DNA of 64,000 nt from an uncultured Clostridia bacterium (GCA_932222125.1 CAKNZJ010000048.1:57480-121479); one strand, 5' to 3'; counted from the first letter of the stretch, positions 26,202 through 35,535 are shown. The notes: generated by a model not told the origin, from the letters alone. Numbers and translations are program-made.

Positions 26202-27713
26202 TCAATCCCTTCGGGTGGGAATGAGCAGAAGCGTTCCTACAGGTACCTCCTCAGAGGGTAGATCATTGGCGCCGCAGATATCAGATACTGCGGAACCGCA
26301 GGACTTTGCCACATCCCATAGAGCCTCCCCTTCTTCTATCCGCCGGATGATGACTGAGGGGCGCATATCGGCAGCCTTGGTCTCGCTGGGAGAAAGATCG
26401 GTTACACAGTTGACCTGTTCATCCCGCAGAATAGTCCAGCCAAACTCCGCTTCAAAACGCACCTCGACTCCTCCTGTAACCGGTACTGCCGTTACCTCTC
26501 CAATGGGGCGGCACCGACAGGCGCAAGAACAGCCTCCTGGCACCTCCACCCGGCAGCTCACCGGAATGGTGGTCTCAACGTTACACAGCGCATCGTCCTC
26601 GCTGAGATAGAGAATGGCTCCATTGATCTGGGCGGTAAACTCTACCCCGCCGTCGGCCGGTGCTTCCGATATTGACGTCAGCGATACCGCGCAATCCAAT
26701 ACCTGCTTGGCGGGTATCCCTGACTCACACATTGTCCTGGCCAGCTCCCGGTGGACAGAGTGCTCTGCCATAGTACAGATCTTAACGGGATTGCGCTCCA
26801 CATCTACAGGCTGTCCAATCCCATAGGCGTCATTGAGCAAGGTCACAGATCTCTGAGACCACAGCGCGGCTTGGGCCAACGCCTCTAAGGATACCTCCAC
26901 CGCTCCGTCCTGAAGACGGCAGTCCACACTCTGTAGGCATACTGTGACATCAGGCTCCGCCTCATCTGGTACGTCACCCAGATCAAGTATCTGTGAATAA
27001 GGCATTTCAAAACGGACACTGGCCAGACCATCACCACTGCGATACAGGATGGATAGCTGGATACTCCCTTTGAGCACCAGCTTTTTTCCAATGAATTTGG
27101 CGTCCAATGCCCCCAACTCAGTCCGGCAGGCCAACAGTTCCTCTATCTCTGGGCGAGAGGCGGTGGGGCGCAGTACATCGGAAAACGCAAAGGCCTTTTC
27201 CCTCACCTCTGGAATGATATAGCATTTAGCTGGGGAAAACCGCTTTTCCAAGCGGTTTCCATCCTCACCACACACATCACAGCTCATCATCCGCCGCTCT
27301 TGGTCATAGACCGCCACCCAAATGGCCAGGTTTACCCGAAGCAGCACCTTTCTGGGGTTAACTGTTCTGGCATCCGCAGAGGCGATATCTACCGTTGCCT
27401 GGACTGGGAGGCCATTGTAAAATTTGGGGTCATCTTTCACGCATTGAAAGGGAATGGATAGATCCAATGCTCTGGGCAGGATCTCTCCCTCCGGAATATA
27501 CAATACAGTTACTTGTGCGCTGCCTCTCATCCGAAGGGTCCCTTCCCCCAGTTCCTTTTCCTTAAGAAATGCCCTGCCGGAGGCTGAAACAATCCGGGAA
27601 ATATCCGGACACGCGTCAGGTACGATGCTCTCCAATGTCTCTTCGTGAGAAAACATCGTATCGCAGATTGGGCGATAGCCCTCTAACATAACCCGCTGAA
27701 GCTCCATATCCAT
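26202..27713 (-). CDS. sipL: SipL, SpoIVA-interacting coat morphogenesis protein
   Basis: 503 residues. An N-terminal region and repeated DUF3794 units (about residues 10-430; recurring PxxxRI and V/L-x-V beta blocks) are followed by a C-terminal LysM-type domain (VIIRRIEEGEALWDVAKSCG...NDLP...GTLLLIPT). In Clostridioides difficile SipL binds SpoIVA through its LysM domain and is needed for coat attachment. Here it is encoded right next to spoIVA and spoVM, which strongly supports the call. GGAGG precedes ATG 27713. Confidence 0.88.
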   Translation of the reverse strand: MDMELQRVMLEGYRPICDTMFSHEETLESIVPDACPDISRIVSASGRAFLKEKELGEGTLRMRGSAQVTVLYIPEGEILPRALDLSIPFQCVKDDPKFYNGLPVQATVDIASADARTVNPRKVLLRVNLAIWVAVYDQERRMMSCDVCGEDGNRLEKRFSPAKCYIIPEVREKAFAFSDVLRPTASRPEIEELLACRTELGALDAKFIGKKLVLKGSIQLSILYRSGDGLASVRFEMPYSQILDLGDVPDEAEPDVTVCLQSVDCRLQDGAVEVSLEALAQAALWSQRSVTLLNDAYGIGQPVDVERNPVKICTMAEHSVHRELARTMCESGIPAKQVLDCAVSLTSISEAPADGGVEFTAQINGAILYLSEDDALCNVETTIPVSCRVEVPGGCSCACRCRPIGEVTAVPVTGGVEVRFEAEFGWTILRDEQVNCVTDLSPSETKAADMRPSVIIRRIEEGEALWDVAKSCGSAVSDICGANDLPSEEVPVGTLLLIPTRRD

Positions 27714-27743
27714 AGGTTCCTCCCTTAGTATGTTGTGGTACTA

Positions 27744-27772
27744 ACTATATGAGAGGAATTGCTTGGATATGC
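27744..27772 (-). promoter_or_regulatory. Putative sigma-E promoter of sipL
   Basis: Minus strand -35 GCATATC (27766-27772), 14-base spacer, -10 CATATAGT (27744-27751). One mismatch in each box from the Bacillus sigma-E consensus. It lies between the spoVM stop and the sipL start. Confidence 0.6.
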
Positions 27773-27780
27773 GCCACATA

Positions 27781-27852
27781 TTAGTCCATATGGAATATCT
27801 TTCGTGCCAGACCGCACAGTGCCTTTGGGAGTTTGAGCACCACGACTCGCAT
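27781..27852 (-). CDS. spoVM: SpoVM, amphipathic forespore-membrane anchor peptide
   Basis: 23 residues: MRVVVLKLPKALCG, then LARKIFHMD. Bacillus SpoVM is 26 residues and shares KLPK (including the essential Pro at position 9), Leu12, Gly14 and Arg17. SpoVM inserts as an amphipathic helix into the curved outer forespore membrane and recruits SpoIVA. AAAGGGGG lies 8 bases before the ATG. Its place downstream of prpC-prkC-rsgA is the same as in Bacillus, and sipL and spoIVA follow. The ribosome binding site sits in the 3' arm of a long hairpin. The peptide lacks the last few residues of the Bacillus form. Confidence 0.88.
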   Translation of the reverse strand: MRVVVLKLPKALCGLARKIFHMD

Positions 27853-27856
27853 GAAA

Positions 27857-27907
27857 ACAGCCCCCTTTCTCATTGATGCTATACCAGCATATGAAAAAGG
27901 AGGCTGT
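27857..27907 (-). promoter_or_regulatory. Hairpin between rsgA and spoVM that covers the spoVM ribosome binding site
   Basis: Outer arms of 17 bases (27891-27907 and 27857-27873) pair with few mismatches, and an inner ATGCT/AGCAT stem continues inside. The 3' arm contains AAAGGGGG, the spoVM ribosome binding site. A short U-run follows, so it could also terminate rsgA transcripts. Confidence 0.6.
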
Positions 27908-27917
27908 CCAGTACCAG

Positions 27918-28802
27918 TTACTTTTTACTCTTTTCCCAATTTGGGATAGAAACGGCCTGTTCATATAGCCGGACGTAGCTTTTGTGACGGCTCTCAGCAA
28001 TCTGTCCCGTCTCCACCGCCTCCAGCACAGCGCACCCGCGCTCCTTCACATGGGCGCAGCCCTGAAACCGGCATTGACTAAGATATGGCCCAAAGTCTCG
28101 AAAGGTTCCGGCAATGCAATCCCGTGGGATATCCTCCATCTGATCTGCGTCAAAGGAAGAAAATCCTGGGGTATCTGCCACCAAGCCGTCCCTCACCCGA
28201 AATAATTCCACATGGCGGGTGGTGTGCCGGCCCCTGCCCAATCGCTGACTCACCTCTCCGACCTCCAGGGCAAATTCAGGCTGAAGAGCGTTTAAAATGC
28301 TGGATTTGCCCACACCGGAATTTCCTGTGAAGGCAGATACCTTTCGGGCCAGATGCTGGGAAAGCTGTGCCATACCCTCTCCTGTTTTTGCACTGATTTG
28401 CAGCGTGGGGAAACCAGCCCTTTGATAGAGCTGAACCAACTCCTCTGCTCGAACAAGATCACACTTGTTGAAGCAGATAAGGGGCTGACATCCTTTCCAC
28501 TCCGCTATAGCCGCGATCCGGTCAATAAGTAAGGGATCGGTAATGGGAATGGCCCCTGATGCCACGATCACAAGCTGATCGATGTTTGCCACCATCGGGC
28601 GAAGAAATTGGTTTTTTCTAGGCAGAATCGCCTCCACCATCCCGCTGCCCTGCTGAGTACAGGTGATCTCCACCTGGTCGCCTACCAAGGGAGTCAGCCG
28701 CTGATGGCGCAGTTTTCCACGTCCCCGGCAGGGTATGAGTTCATTGTCGCCAATATCTACGTAATAAAATCCGCTTAATGCTTTGATGATTTGTCCTGTC
28801 AT
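27918..28802 (-). CDS. rsgA: Ribosome small-subunit GTPase RsgA (CpgA)
   Basis: 294 residues. N-terminal OB fold, then a circularly permuted GTPase with G4 NKCD (112-115) before G1 GNSGVGKSS (160-168) and G3 DTPG, and a C-terminal zinc site (CRFQGCAHVKERGC). Assists late 30S maturation. Three bases separate it from prkC, and it shows little ribosome binding site, so it likely relies on coupling. Confidence 0.96.
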   Translation of the reverse strand: MTGQIIKALSGFYYVDIGDNELIPCRGRGKLRHQRLTPLVGDQVEITCTQQGSGMVEAILPRKNQFLRPMVANIDQLVIVASGAIPITDPLLIDRIAAIAEWKGCQPLICFNKCDLVRAEELVQLYQRAGFPTLQISAKTGEGMAQLSQHLARKVSAFTGNSGVGKSSILNALQPEFALEVGEVSQRLGRGRHTTRHVELFRVRDGLVADTPGFSSFDADQMEDIPRDCIAGTFRDFGPYLSQCRFQGCAHVKERGCAVLEAVETGQIAESRHKSYVRLYEQAVSIPNWEKSKK

Positions 28803-28805
28803 AAC

Positions 28806-30848
28806 TTAAAACTGGAGGTCATAGGAGCGGACCAGCTCATTGTTAATGTAAATGGACACCGTCTGCTGCCCTGATGCGGTAATTGACCTGCTCAGGGAAC
28901 CGGTGGCGGCATCCACCGCCCCATCGTACAGGGTGGTGGAGCCAACCATAATCCGGACGCTGACGGTTCCAGTATGCTGGCTCAAATCGGCGGTAACAGT
29001 TTGGGTGCTGCCGCCCTCATTGTGCACAGGTCCGGAGCTTTCCGACGGCGCGGGAGTTGGAGTGGGCTCTTCCTTTGGCCCACGGCTGACCCAAAGATCA
29101 ATGGTGGTTCCTTCCGCCACTTGTGTGGTGGAAGGAATGCTCTGCCAGGAAACCCGTCCTTCGTCGTATTCATCGCTGTAATACTCGTCTATCTTGCCTA
29201 TCTTTAGACCTAGGCGCTTAATCTGTGTGCGAACGGTATCAATGTCTTGATTGAGGAAAGAGGGGACAGTGACCAGGGGCGCCTCCCGTCCCTTGCTGAT
29301 AACGATTGTCACCCGATCCCCCTTCTTCAGCGAAGTCCCCTCCATTGGGGAATAGGAGATTACATAGCCAGCTGTGACGGTGTCGTCGTACTCCTCTTTT
29401 TGCTCTACATCAAGCCCCATCTCATCCTGGAGCTCACGCAGTGCCCGACGGCCCTCCCAGCCCTTCACATCAATCATATAGAGCTTATCCTCGCCGCTGC
29501 TGACATTCACGGTAATGGTTCGTTTTCCCTCTCGAACCATGTCACCAGCCTCTGGTGTTTGACTGCAGATCTCTCCTTCCCCATAGTCAGGGCTGAACAT
29601 GGGGGCGCCTTCCTCCAACTCAAATCCATTCAATAGATCCGGGTTCTCCCTCAACTCATCCAGTGTGTAGCCCAATACATTAGGTACTTCATACTGCTTT
29701 ACATCATTGGACAGGATACCCCGAATCAGGAAGTTATAGATAAAAAAGCCCAATCCCGCAACAAAGAGCAAAATCACAAGAACAGCCGTGATGGTAGAGC
29801 GACGGTTCCACCCTTCCTTGACTGGGACATCATCGTGATCGTCCTTGGGCATATCCCCTCGGCGGTGGCCTCGGGCTTCCTTATACCCTTGTCTCTGAGC
29901 GCGTTCACTTCCATCCCGCTTCCCATTTCCAGCCATGATCTGAGCCACAGGCACAACCTGGGTAGGCTCCTCATCCCCACTGGAGTAGGAAGAGGATGGA
30001 TGTTCTACCACTGCCCCGGGGTTTTTTCGAAATTCCTTCAAATCCTCCAACATTTCCATAGCAGAGGTATAACGCTGTCCCAACTCAGGGGCCATAGCCT
30101 TCAGAATGATGTTCTCTAGCGCAGGAGGAATGTCCGGATTCAACTCTCGTGGACGGATCGGAATAGAATTGATGTGCTGAATGGCCACAAAGACTGGGGT
30201 ATCCCCTTCAAAGGGCAAACGTCCGGTGAGCATCTCATAAAGGACAACACCAGCAGAATATAAATCAGTGCGGCAGTCCACATGGCTGCCTTTGGCCTGC
30301 TCTGGTGAAATATAGTGAACGGATCCCAGTGTTTCCAAAGTCATGGTGGATTGGGCAGAGCTTGCCAATTGAGCGATTCCAAAGTCGGTTACTTTCACAC
30401 TTCCATCTCTGAGAACCAGAATATTGTGAGGTTTGATATCCCGGTGGATAATGCCGCGGCTGTGCGCGTGCTCCAGGGCCCGGATAATCTGGGTAATGAA
30501 GTGCAGAGCTTCCCGCCAGTTCAGTGGCGCGCCTCTTTTTTTCATATATTGTTTTAGGGTAAGACCATCGATTAGTTCCATCACAATATAGTCAAGCCCA
30601 TCAGAGTTGCTTACATCATAAACTGAAACAATATTGGAATGGGACAGCATGGCAACAGCCTGTGACTCGTCGTGAAAGCGGCGGCGAAAATCCGCATCGC
30701 TGGCCAGCTCCGGCTTTAATATTTTGACTGCCACCAGCCGATTCAAACGATGACACCGGGCTTTATAGACCACCGCCATGCCTCCGTTGCCGATGTTTTC
30801 TAAAATCTCATAGCGGTTATCGAGCATTTTACCTATGTATTGATCCAT
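28806..30848 (-). CDS. prkC: PASTA-domain Ser/Thr protein kinase
   Basis: 680 residues. Kinase domain (about 1-275) with GNGGMAVVYKA, catalytic IIHRDIKPHN and DFG. One membrane segment (about 365-390) follows a basic, low-complexity linker. Three PASTA repeats outside the cell (from PNVLGYTLDEL, DVKGWEGRRAL and VPSFLNQDIDTV), and a Pro/Ser-rich stretch leads to a small beta-rich C-terminal domain. Senses peptidoglycan fragments and controls growth and germination. AGGAGG precedes ATG 30848. Paired with the phosphatase prpC 13 bases upstream. Confidence 0.96.
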   Translation of the reverse strand: MDQYIGKMLDNRYEILENIGNGGMAVVYKARCHRLNRLVAVKILKPELASDADFRRRFHDESQAVAMLSHSNIVSVYDVSNSDGLDYIVMELIDGLTLKQYMKKRGAPLNWREALHFITQIIRALEHAHSRGIIHRDIKPHNILVLRDGSVKVTDFGIAQLASSAQSTMTLETLGSVHYISPEQAKGSHVDCRTDLYSAGVVLYEMLTGRLPFEGDTPVFVAIQHINSIPIRPRELNPDIPPALENIILKAMAPELGQRYTSAMEMLEDLKEFRKNPGAVVEHPSSSYSSGDEEPTQVVPVAQIMAGNGKRDGSERAQRQGYKEARGHRRGDMPKDDHDDVPVKEGWNRRSTITAVLVILLFVAGLGFFIYNFLIRGILSNDVKQYEVPNVLGYTLDELRENPDLLNGFELEEGAPMFSPDYGEGEICSQTPEAGDMVREGKRTITVNVSSGEDKLYMIDVKGWEGRRALRELQDEMGLDVEQKEEYDDTVTAGYVISYSPMEGTSLKKGDRVTIVISKGREAPLVTVPSFLNQDIDTVRTQIKRLGLKIGKIDEYYSDEYDEGRVSWQSIPSTTQVAEGTTIDLWVSRGPKEEPTPTPAPSESSGPVHNEGGSTQTVTADLSQHTGTVSVRIMVGSTTLYDGAVDAATGSLSRSITASGQQTVSIYINNELVRSYDLQF

Positions 30849-30861
30849 GGTAAAGTCCTCC

Positions 30862-31602
30862 TCATTCCATCTGGGCCAACACAACGGTAATGTTGTCCGG
30901 CGCGCCATGCTCCAATGTCAAATCAATCAGTGTTTTGGCAAACTGTTCCGGGTCTTTCTGTCGATCAGACTCCTGTAACAGCACGGAGTCTGTCAGCACA
31001 TTGGTCAGGCCATCGCTGCACAGCAGTAAACGGCTGCTTTGACCAAGTTGGATCTTGTGCACATCGCAGTTCACTTCCCGGTCTACGCCCACAGCTCGTG
31101 TGATTAGATTCTTTTTTGGGTGATTCCGTGCCTCTTCCTTGGTAATCTCCCCCCGGTCCACCATCATTTGAACCAGCGAGTGATCAACTGTCACCTGACG
31201 GATCAGGTGATCCTCGATCAGATAGCAACGGCTGTCGCCCACATTGAGCACATAGGCCTCTCCGGGAAAAACCAAGGCTGCTACCAGGGTTGTGCCCATT
31301 CCCTCATAGTCCTCACGGCTCTCCGCCAAACTGTATACATGGTGATTTGCCTCATAACAGGCCTGTAGCAAAAGTTCTGTTCGTTGGGCAGGATCATCGG
31401 GAGCTCCATCGACACAGGCTTCTTCTACTGTGGAGAAGAAGGTCTCAACTGCCGCTGTGCTTGCAACCTGTCCAGCCCGAGCGCCGCCCATGCCATCGCA
31501 CACTGCCAGCAACGCTCCATTCTCCTTCAACGTGCGGAACGCGTAATTATCCTGATTGTCTCTCCGAACACGTCCCACATCTGTGGCTCCAAACAGTCTC
31601 AT
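30862..31602 (-). CDS. prpC: PP2C-family protein phosphatase
   Basis: 246 residues. PP2C metal motifs TDVGRVRRDNQDN, VCDGMGGARAGQ, VGDSRCYL and CSDGLTN are intact. Removes phosphate from PrkC targets. AGGAGG precedes the ATG. First of the prpC-prkC-rsgA set. Confidence 0.96.
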   Translation of the reverse strand: MRLFGATDVGRVRRDNQDNYAFRTLKENGALLAVCDGMGGARAGQVASTAAVETFFSTVEEACVDGAPDDPAQRTELLLQACYEANHHVYSLAESREDYEGMGTTLVAALVFPGEAYVLNVGDSRCYLIEDHLIRQVTVDHSLVQMMVDRGEITKEEARNHPKKNLITRAVGVDREVNCDVHKIQLGQSSRLLLCSDGLTNVLTDSVLLQESDRQKDPEQFAKTLIDLTLEHGAPDNITVVLAQME

Positions 31603-31678
31603 AACGACCTCCTCATGGAGATGTACACGATAAAATTAGGGCAAAGAGGATTGCTTGAGCAGTTTAAACTAGCATATC

Positions 31679-32731
31679 TCATCCAGCACTCTCCTTTTCT
31701 GCTCCAGATATCTCCTCTTTCATACTGCGACGGCGCAGCTGGCCGCAAGAGGCGTCGATATCACTTCCCAGCCTGCGGCGCACCGTGACAGTGATCCCAT
31801 GGCTCTCCAGCCGCTGTTGGAACTGCCTCACCCGTCGGCTGGGTTTCAGCGGCGATTCTTTCACGTCGTTTAGCGCAATCAAATTCACATGGCCAGACTG
31901 CCCCTTAAGCAGATCGGCCAGGCGATCTGCCTGATCGTCGCTGTCATTGACGCCGTCAATGACAGCGTATTCATAGGAGATACGCCTTCCGGTGGTTTGA
32001 AAGTACCGCCGGCAGGCATCCATGAGCGCGTTCACCCCAATGCCCTGATTGACCGGCATGAGTTGGGAGCGAGTATGGTCTTCCGGCGCATGAAGTGATA
32101 CGCTAAGGGTTAATTGTAACCCAAGAGAGGCAAGCTTGTCAATTTTCTTTATCAGACCACAGGTGGACACAGAGATATGGCGCATTCCGATATTTAGTCC
32201 AGATGGATGATTGACCAAATTTAAAAAGCGCAGCATATTGTCAAAGTTATCCAGCGGTTCCCCCATTCCCATCATCACAATGTTGGACACCCTTTCACCA
32301 CTGTCCTTTTGGGTGAATATGATCTGATCCAAAATCTCAGATGGGGCCAGATCCCGGGCCTTCCCTCCGATGGTGGAGGCACAAAATACACAGCCCATAT
32401 TACATCCAACCTGACATGATACACAGATAGTATTGCCATACTTATAGCGCATCAAAACCGTCTCAACGAAATTCCCATCCCAAAGCTGCCATAAATACTT
32501 GATGGTACCGTCCAGGCGAGACACCTGCTTGTGCCGCACGGTGGGGGAACTCAACCGGCATTCTGATGCCAGCTTCTCCCGCAGAGCTTTTGGAAGATTG
32601 CTCATTTCATCAAAAGACTCCACCCCCTGATGAAGCCAGCGAAATACCTGCATAGCTCGGAAAGCTGGCTGTCCCAGTCCTTGGATGTACTGGGCTAACT
32701 CCTCTGGAAGCATGGATTTCAAGTCGATCAA
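31679..32731 (-). CDS. rlmN: 23S rRNA A2503 / tRNA A37 C2-methyltransferase
   Basis: 350 residues. Radical SAM motif CQVGCNMGCVFC and the catalytic C-terminal Cys in the SCGQLRR block. The start is TTG at 32731, supported by GGGGTGAG about 5 bases upstream. Seven bases separate it from rsmB. The last 15 or so residues are a polar tail. Confidence 0.95.
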   Translation of the reverse strand: MIDLKSMLPEELAQYIQGLGQPAFRAMQVFRWLHQGVESFDEMSNLPKALREKLASECRLSSPTVRHKQVSRLDGTIKYLWQLWDGNFVETVLMRYKYGNTICVSCQVGCNMGCVFCASTIGGKARDLAPSEILDQIIFTQKDSGERVSNIVMMGMGEPLDNFDNMLRFLNLVNHPSGLNIGMRHISVSTCGLIKKIDKLASLGLQLTLSVSLHAPEDHTRSQLMPVNQGIGVNALMDACRRYFQTTGRRISYEYAVIDGVNDSDDQADRLADLLKGQSGHVNLIALNDVKESPLKPSRRVRQFQQRLESHGITVTVRRRLGSDIDASCGQLRRRSMKEEISGAEKESAG

Positions 32732-32737
32732 TAGGTC

Positions 32738-34060
32738 TCACCCCTTTCTGCGCAGCTTGGCGATGAAAAAGCCATCGGTATGGTGGATATGGGGCCAGAG
32801 AGTGAGCTTCCCCGGCTGTGTGCCAAAGTGTGGCAACTCAAATGCCTCTAGTACAAATTGTGGGTGGCTGGCTAAAAAGGCGTCTATCACCTCATCGTTC
32901 TCTTTAGGCAGCAGGGTGCAGGTGGAATACAGCATGATCCCGCCTGGCTTGACATACCTGGCACAGTTATCCAGCAAAGAATGCTGGATAACTGGCAGGT
33001 TTTTCAATGCCTCCGGATCCTTGTAACGGATATCCGGCTTCTTGCGAATGATGCCCAGCCCTGAGCAGGGAGCGTCCACCAGAACCGTGTCAAAATAATC
33101 CTTCCACTCCTGCTTATATTGAGTCCCGTTTTGGAGGCGAGGTGTTATCACAGACAGGCCAAGCCGGTTCCGACCTGCCTCCAACAGCTTGATTTTATGA
33201 GGATGAATATCACAGGAGACAATTTCTCCATTGTTTCCCATGGCAATTGCGGCAGCAAAGGATTTTCCGCCGGGCGAGGCACAGGCATCCAGAACCCGGC
33301 TGCCAGCGGTTACACCAGCGGCGGAAACAGTCATCCGGGCGGCACAGTCCTGGACATAAAATCCCCCGTGCTGAAAGACCTCCAGCCGCTCCAGATTTCC
33401 CATCCCCCATAGATACAGGCAATCTGGAAGCCACGGATGAGGCTCTCCTGTTATCCCATCCGCCTGCAAGGCATCCATCACTTGCTGTGTGGTAAAACGG
33501 ATGGTATTGACCTGGACGGAGGTGGGGGGCTGTTGATTGTTTGCTTCCAGCAGGGCCGCTACATGTTCTCCGCCCAAAGCATGGGTAAGTGCCTCAACCA
33601 GCCATCTGGGATGGCTGTAGCGAATGGATAGGGTATCCAGTTCATCCTTTCCTTGAGGCAGATGGGTGGCATTTTGGCGGAGCATAGTGCGCAAGATGCC
33701 GTTGACCATGCCTGCGGCCCTTGGATTTTTACAGTGCTTTCGGGTGAGCGCAACTGCTTGGTCCACCGCTGCACTGGGCGGTATTTTATCTAGAAACAAA
33801 AGCTGATAAGTAGCCACCCGCAGATTGCACAGCACCCGAGTTTCCAGCCGCTCCAATGGAATTTTACAAAAATTGGCCAGTCTCCAATCCAGCAAGATCT
33901 TATTTTGAAGCACGCCAAAGCACAGCCGGGTAGCCAGCGCCGCATCCCGCCGGTCCAAATCCTGCTCTCTCAGGATACGTTTTAAATAACTGTCTGACCA
34001 GGCCCCTTGCCGCTCGCAGGCGGCAAGGGTGAGCATGGCCACCTCTCTGGCCGAGGACAT
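32738..34060 (-). CDS. rsmB: 16S rRNA C967 m5C-methyltransferase
   Basis: 440 residues. N-terminal NusB-like RNA-binding domain, then a Rossmann methyltransferase with the SAM motif DACASPGGKSF and catalytic motif VDAPCSGLG. GGGGG precedes the ATG. Usual neighbour of fmt and rlmN. Confidence 0.95.
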   Translation of the reverse strand: MSSAREVAMLTLAACERQGAWSDSYLKRILREQDLDRRDAALATRLCFGVLQNKILLDWRLANFCKIPLERLETRVLCNLRVATYQLLFLDKIPPSAAVDQAVALTRKHCKNPRAAGMVNGILRTMLRQNATHLPQGKDELDTLSIRYSHPRWLVEALTHALGGEHVAALLEANNQQPPTSVQVNTIRFTTQQVMDALQADGITGEPHPWLPDCLYLWGMGNLERLEVFQHGGFYVQDCAARMTVSAAGVTAGSRVLDACASPGGKSFAAAIAMGNNGEIVSCDIHPHKIKLLEAGRNRLGLSVITPRLQNGTQYKQEWKDYFDTVLVDAPCSGLGIIRKKPDIRYKDPEALKNLPVIQHSLLDNCARYVKPGGIMLYSTCTLLPKENDEVIDAFLASHPQFVLEAFELPHFGTQPGKLTLWPHIHHTDGFFIAKLRRKG

Positions 34061-34081
34061 GGTATTCCCCCTTACGCTGGT

Positions 34082-35008
34082 TTACAGGTTCTTTCCCCTG
34101 AGTGGATGTCCCATAAGAAAGGCAGCGGCAGCCATAGGCTTTTTCCCATCTGGCTGCAGCTCTAAAATCTCCAGTGCTATTCCATCGCCGCAAGCTACTG
34201 TCAGCCCCCATTTATCTGCCTGCAGCACCTCTCCTGGATGGCTGCCCGATGCTGCTTTTCCTAAGGCGGTGCGCAAAACCTTGCATCGGATTCCATCCAA
34301 CTCCGCCGTGGCCGCTGGCCATGGATATAGGCCGCGTACTTGATCATGAATGCACCGGGCAGGCCGTCCCCAATCGATGGGAGACAGCTCTCTGGACAGC
34401 ATAGGGGCGTAGGAGGCCAGTTTATCGTCCTGGGCGGCTGGTTTGGCATTTCCAGCGGCCAATTCTCCCACCACCTTCCCCAATAGGGCAGCTCCCATCT
34501 CTGCCAGCCGGTCATGGAGGGCTGTGGCGTTTTCTTCCAAGCTGATCAGGGTGGCCTCTTGCGCCAAAATATCTCCGGTATCCAGCCCCTGGGCCATATA
34601 CATAATGGTGACCCCTGTCTCCTCCTCCCCATTTAGGATAGCCCAGTTGATGGGGGCGGCTCCCCGATACTTTGGCAGCAGAGAGGAGTGAACATTGATA
34701 CAACCAAGGTTTGGAAGCGCCAAAATATCGGGCGGCAATATCTTTCCATAGGCCGCCACTACAATGAGTTGGGGAGCCAGCTCCTTCAAGGTGGACAGAG
34801 CCTGACCATCCCGCAGGGTTGAGGGCTGAAACACTTGTATCCCATTTGACATGGCATATTCCTTTACAGCTGAGTATCCCAGTTTCATTCCACGATTTTT
34901 TGGTTTATCTGGCTGTGTGAAGACACCCAGAATCTCATGTCCCGCTTCCAGCAATATATTGAGTGATGGTACTGCAAATTCAGGGGTACCCATAAAGACG
35001 ATTCTCAT
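34082..35008 (-). CDS. fmt: Methionyl-tRNA formyltransferase
   Basis: 308 residues. N-terminal formyl-transfer domain with MGTPEFAVPSL and the signature NVHSSLLPKYRGAAPINWAI; C-terminal OB-like tRNA-binding domain. Formylates initiator Met-tRNA. The ATG overlaps the def stop by 4 bases (ATGA). Confidence 0.96.
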   Translation of the reverse strand: MRIVFMGTPEFAVPSLNILLEAGHEILGVFTQPDKPKNRGMKLGYSAVKEYAMSNGIQVFQPSTLRDGQALSTLKELAPQLIVVAAYGKILPPDILALPNLGCINVHSSLLPKYRGAAPINWAILNGEEETGVTIMYMAQGLDTGDILAQEATLISLEENATALHDRLAEMGAALLGKVVGELAAGNAKPAAQDDKLASYAPMLSRELSPIDWGRPARCIHDQVRGLYPWPAATAELDGIRCKVLRTALGKAASGSHPGEVLQADKWGLTVACGDGIALEILELQPDGKKPMAAAAFLMGHPLRGKNL

Positions 35009-35520
35009 TTGTTTTCCCCGCTCTTATCTTCTGAGCTCTGCTGGCGTTCCAGTGCTTCCAGTTCCTCCAGGCTATACAGTTTTTCAGTCCGCTCCACAAA
35101 AAGATGGCCATCCAAATGCTCCAATTCATGGCAGAAGCATCGGGCTACGATTTCCTCCCCGGTGGTCTCAAAGAAGCCCCCGTCCCGATCCTGAGCCCGG
35201 ATGGTGACCAGGTTTGGCCTTGTCACATTGCCATACATCCCTGGGACACTGAGACAGCCCTCCAATCCTTCCTGCCTTCCCTCCTGCTGGATGATCTCGG
35301 GATTGACCAGTTCAATCATGTGATCTTCCTTGTCCATCACCACTACCACTCGGCGGAGTATTCCCACCTGGGGAGCGGCAAGTCCTACACCGTTGGCCTT
35401 TAACAGAGTTTCTTTCATGTCATCCAGCAGTGTGTGAAGCCGGCTGTCAAAGTTGACCACCGGACGGCATACCTTTTCCAGTGCTGGGTCGCCCTGAGTC
35501 AATATCTGTCTTTCCGCCAT
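35005..35520 (-). CDS. def: Peptide deformylase
   Basis: 171 residues. Three signature motifs: GVGLAAPQVG, EGCLSVPG and HELEHLDG (metal Cys and two His). Removes the formyl group from new proteins. GGAGG precedes the ATG. Confidence 0.97.
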   Translation of the reverse strand: MAERQILTQGDPALEKVCRPVVNFDSRLHTLLDDMKETLLKANGVGLAAPQVGILRRVVVVMDKEDHMIELVNPEIIQQEGRQEGLEGCLSVPGMYGNVTRPNLVTIRAQDRDGGFFETTGEEIVARCFCHELEHLDGHLFVERTEKLYSLEELEALERQQSSEDKSGENK

Positions 35521-35535
35521 AACGATTCCTCCTTG

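Noticed and set aside
27725..28000. 91-codon frame across the spoVM region
   Set aside because: Overlaps rsgA and spoVM in another frame; spoVM has the better ribosome binding site and clear similarity.
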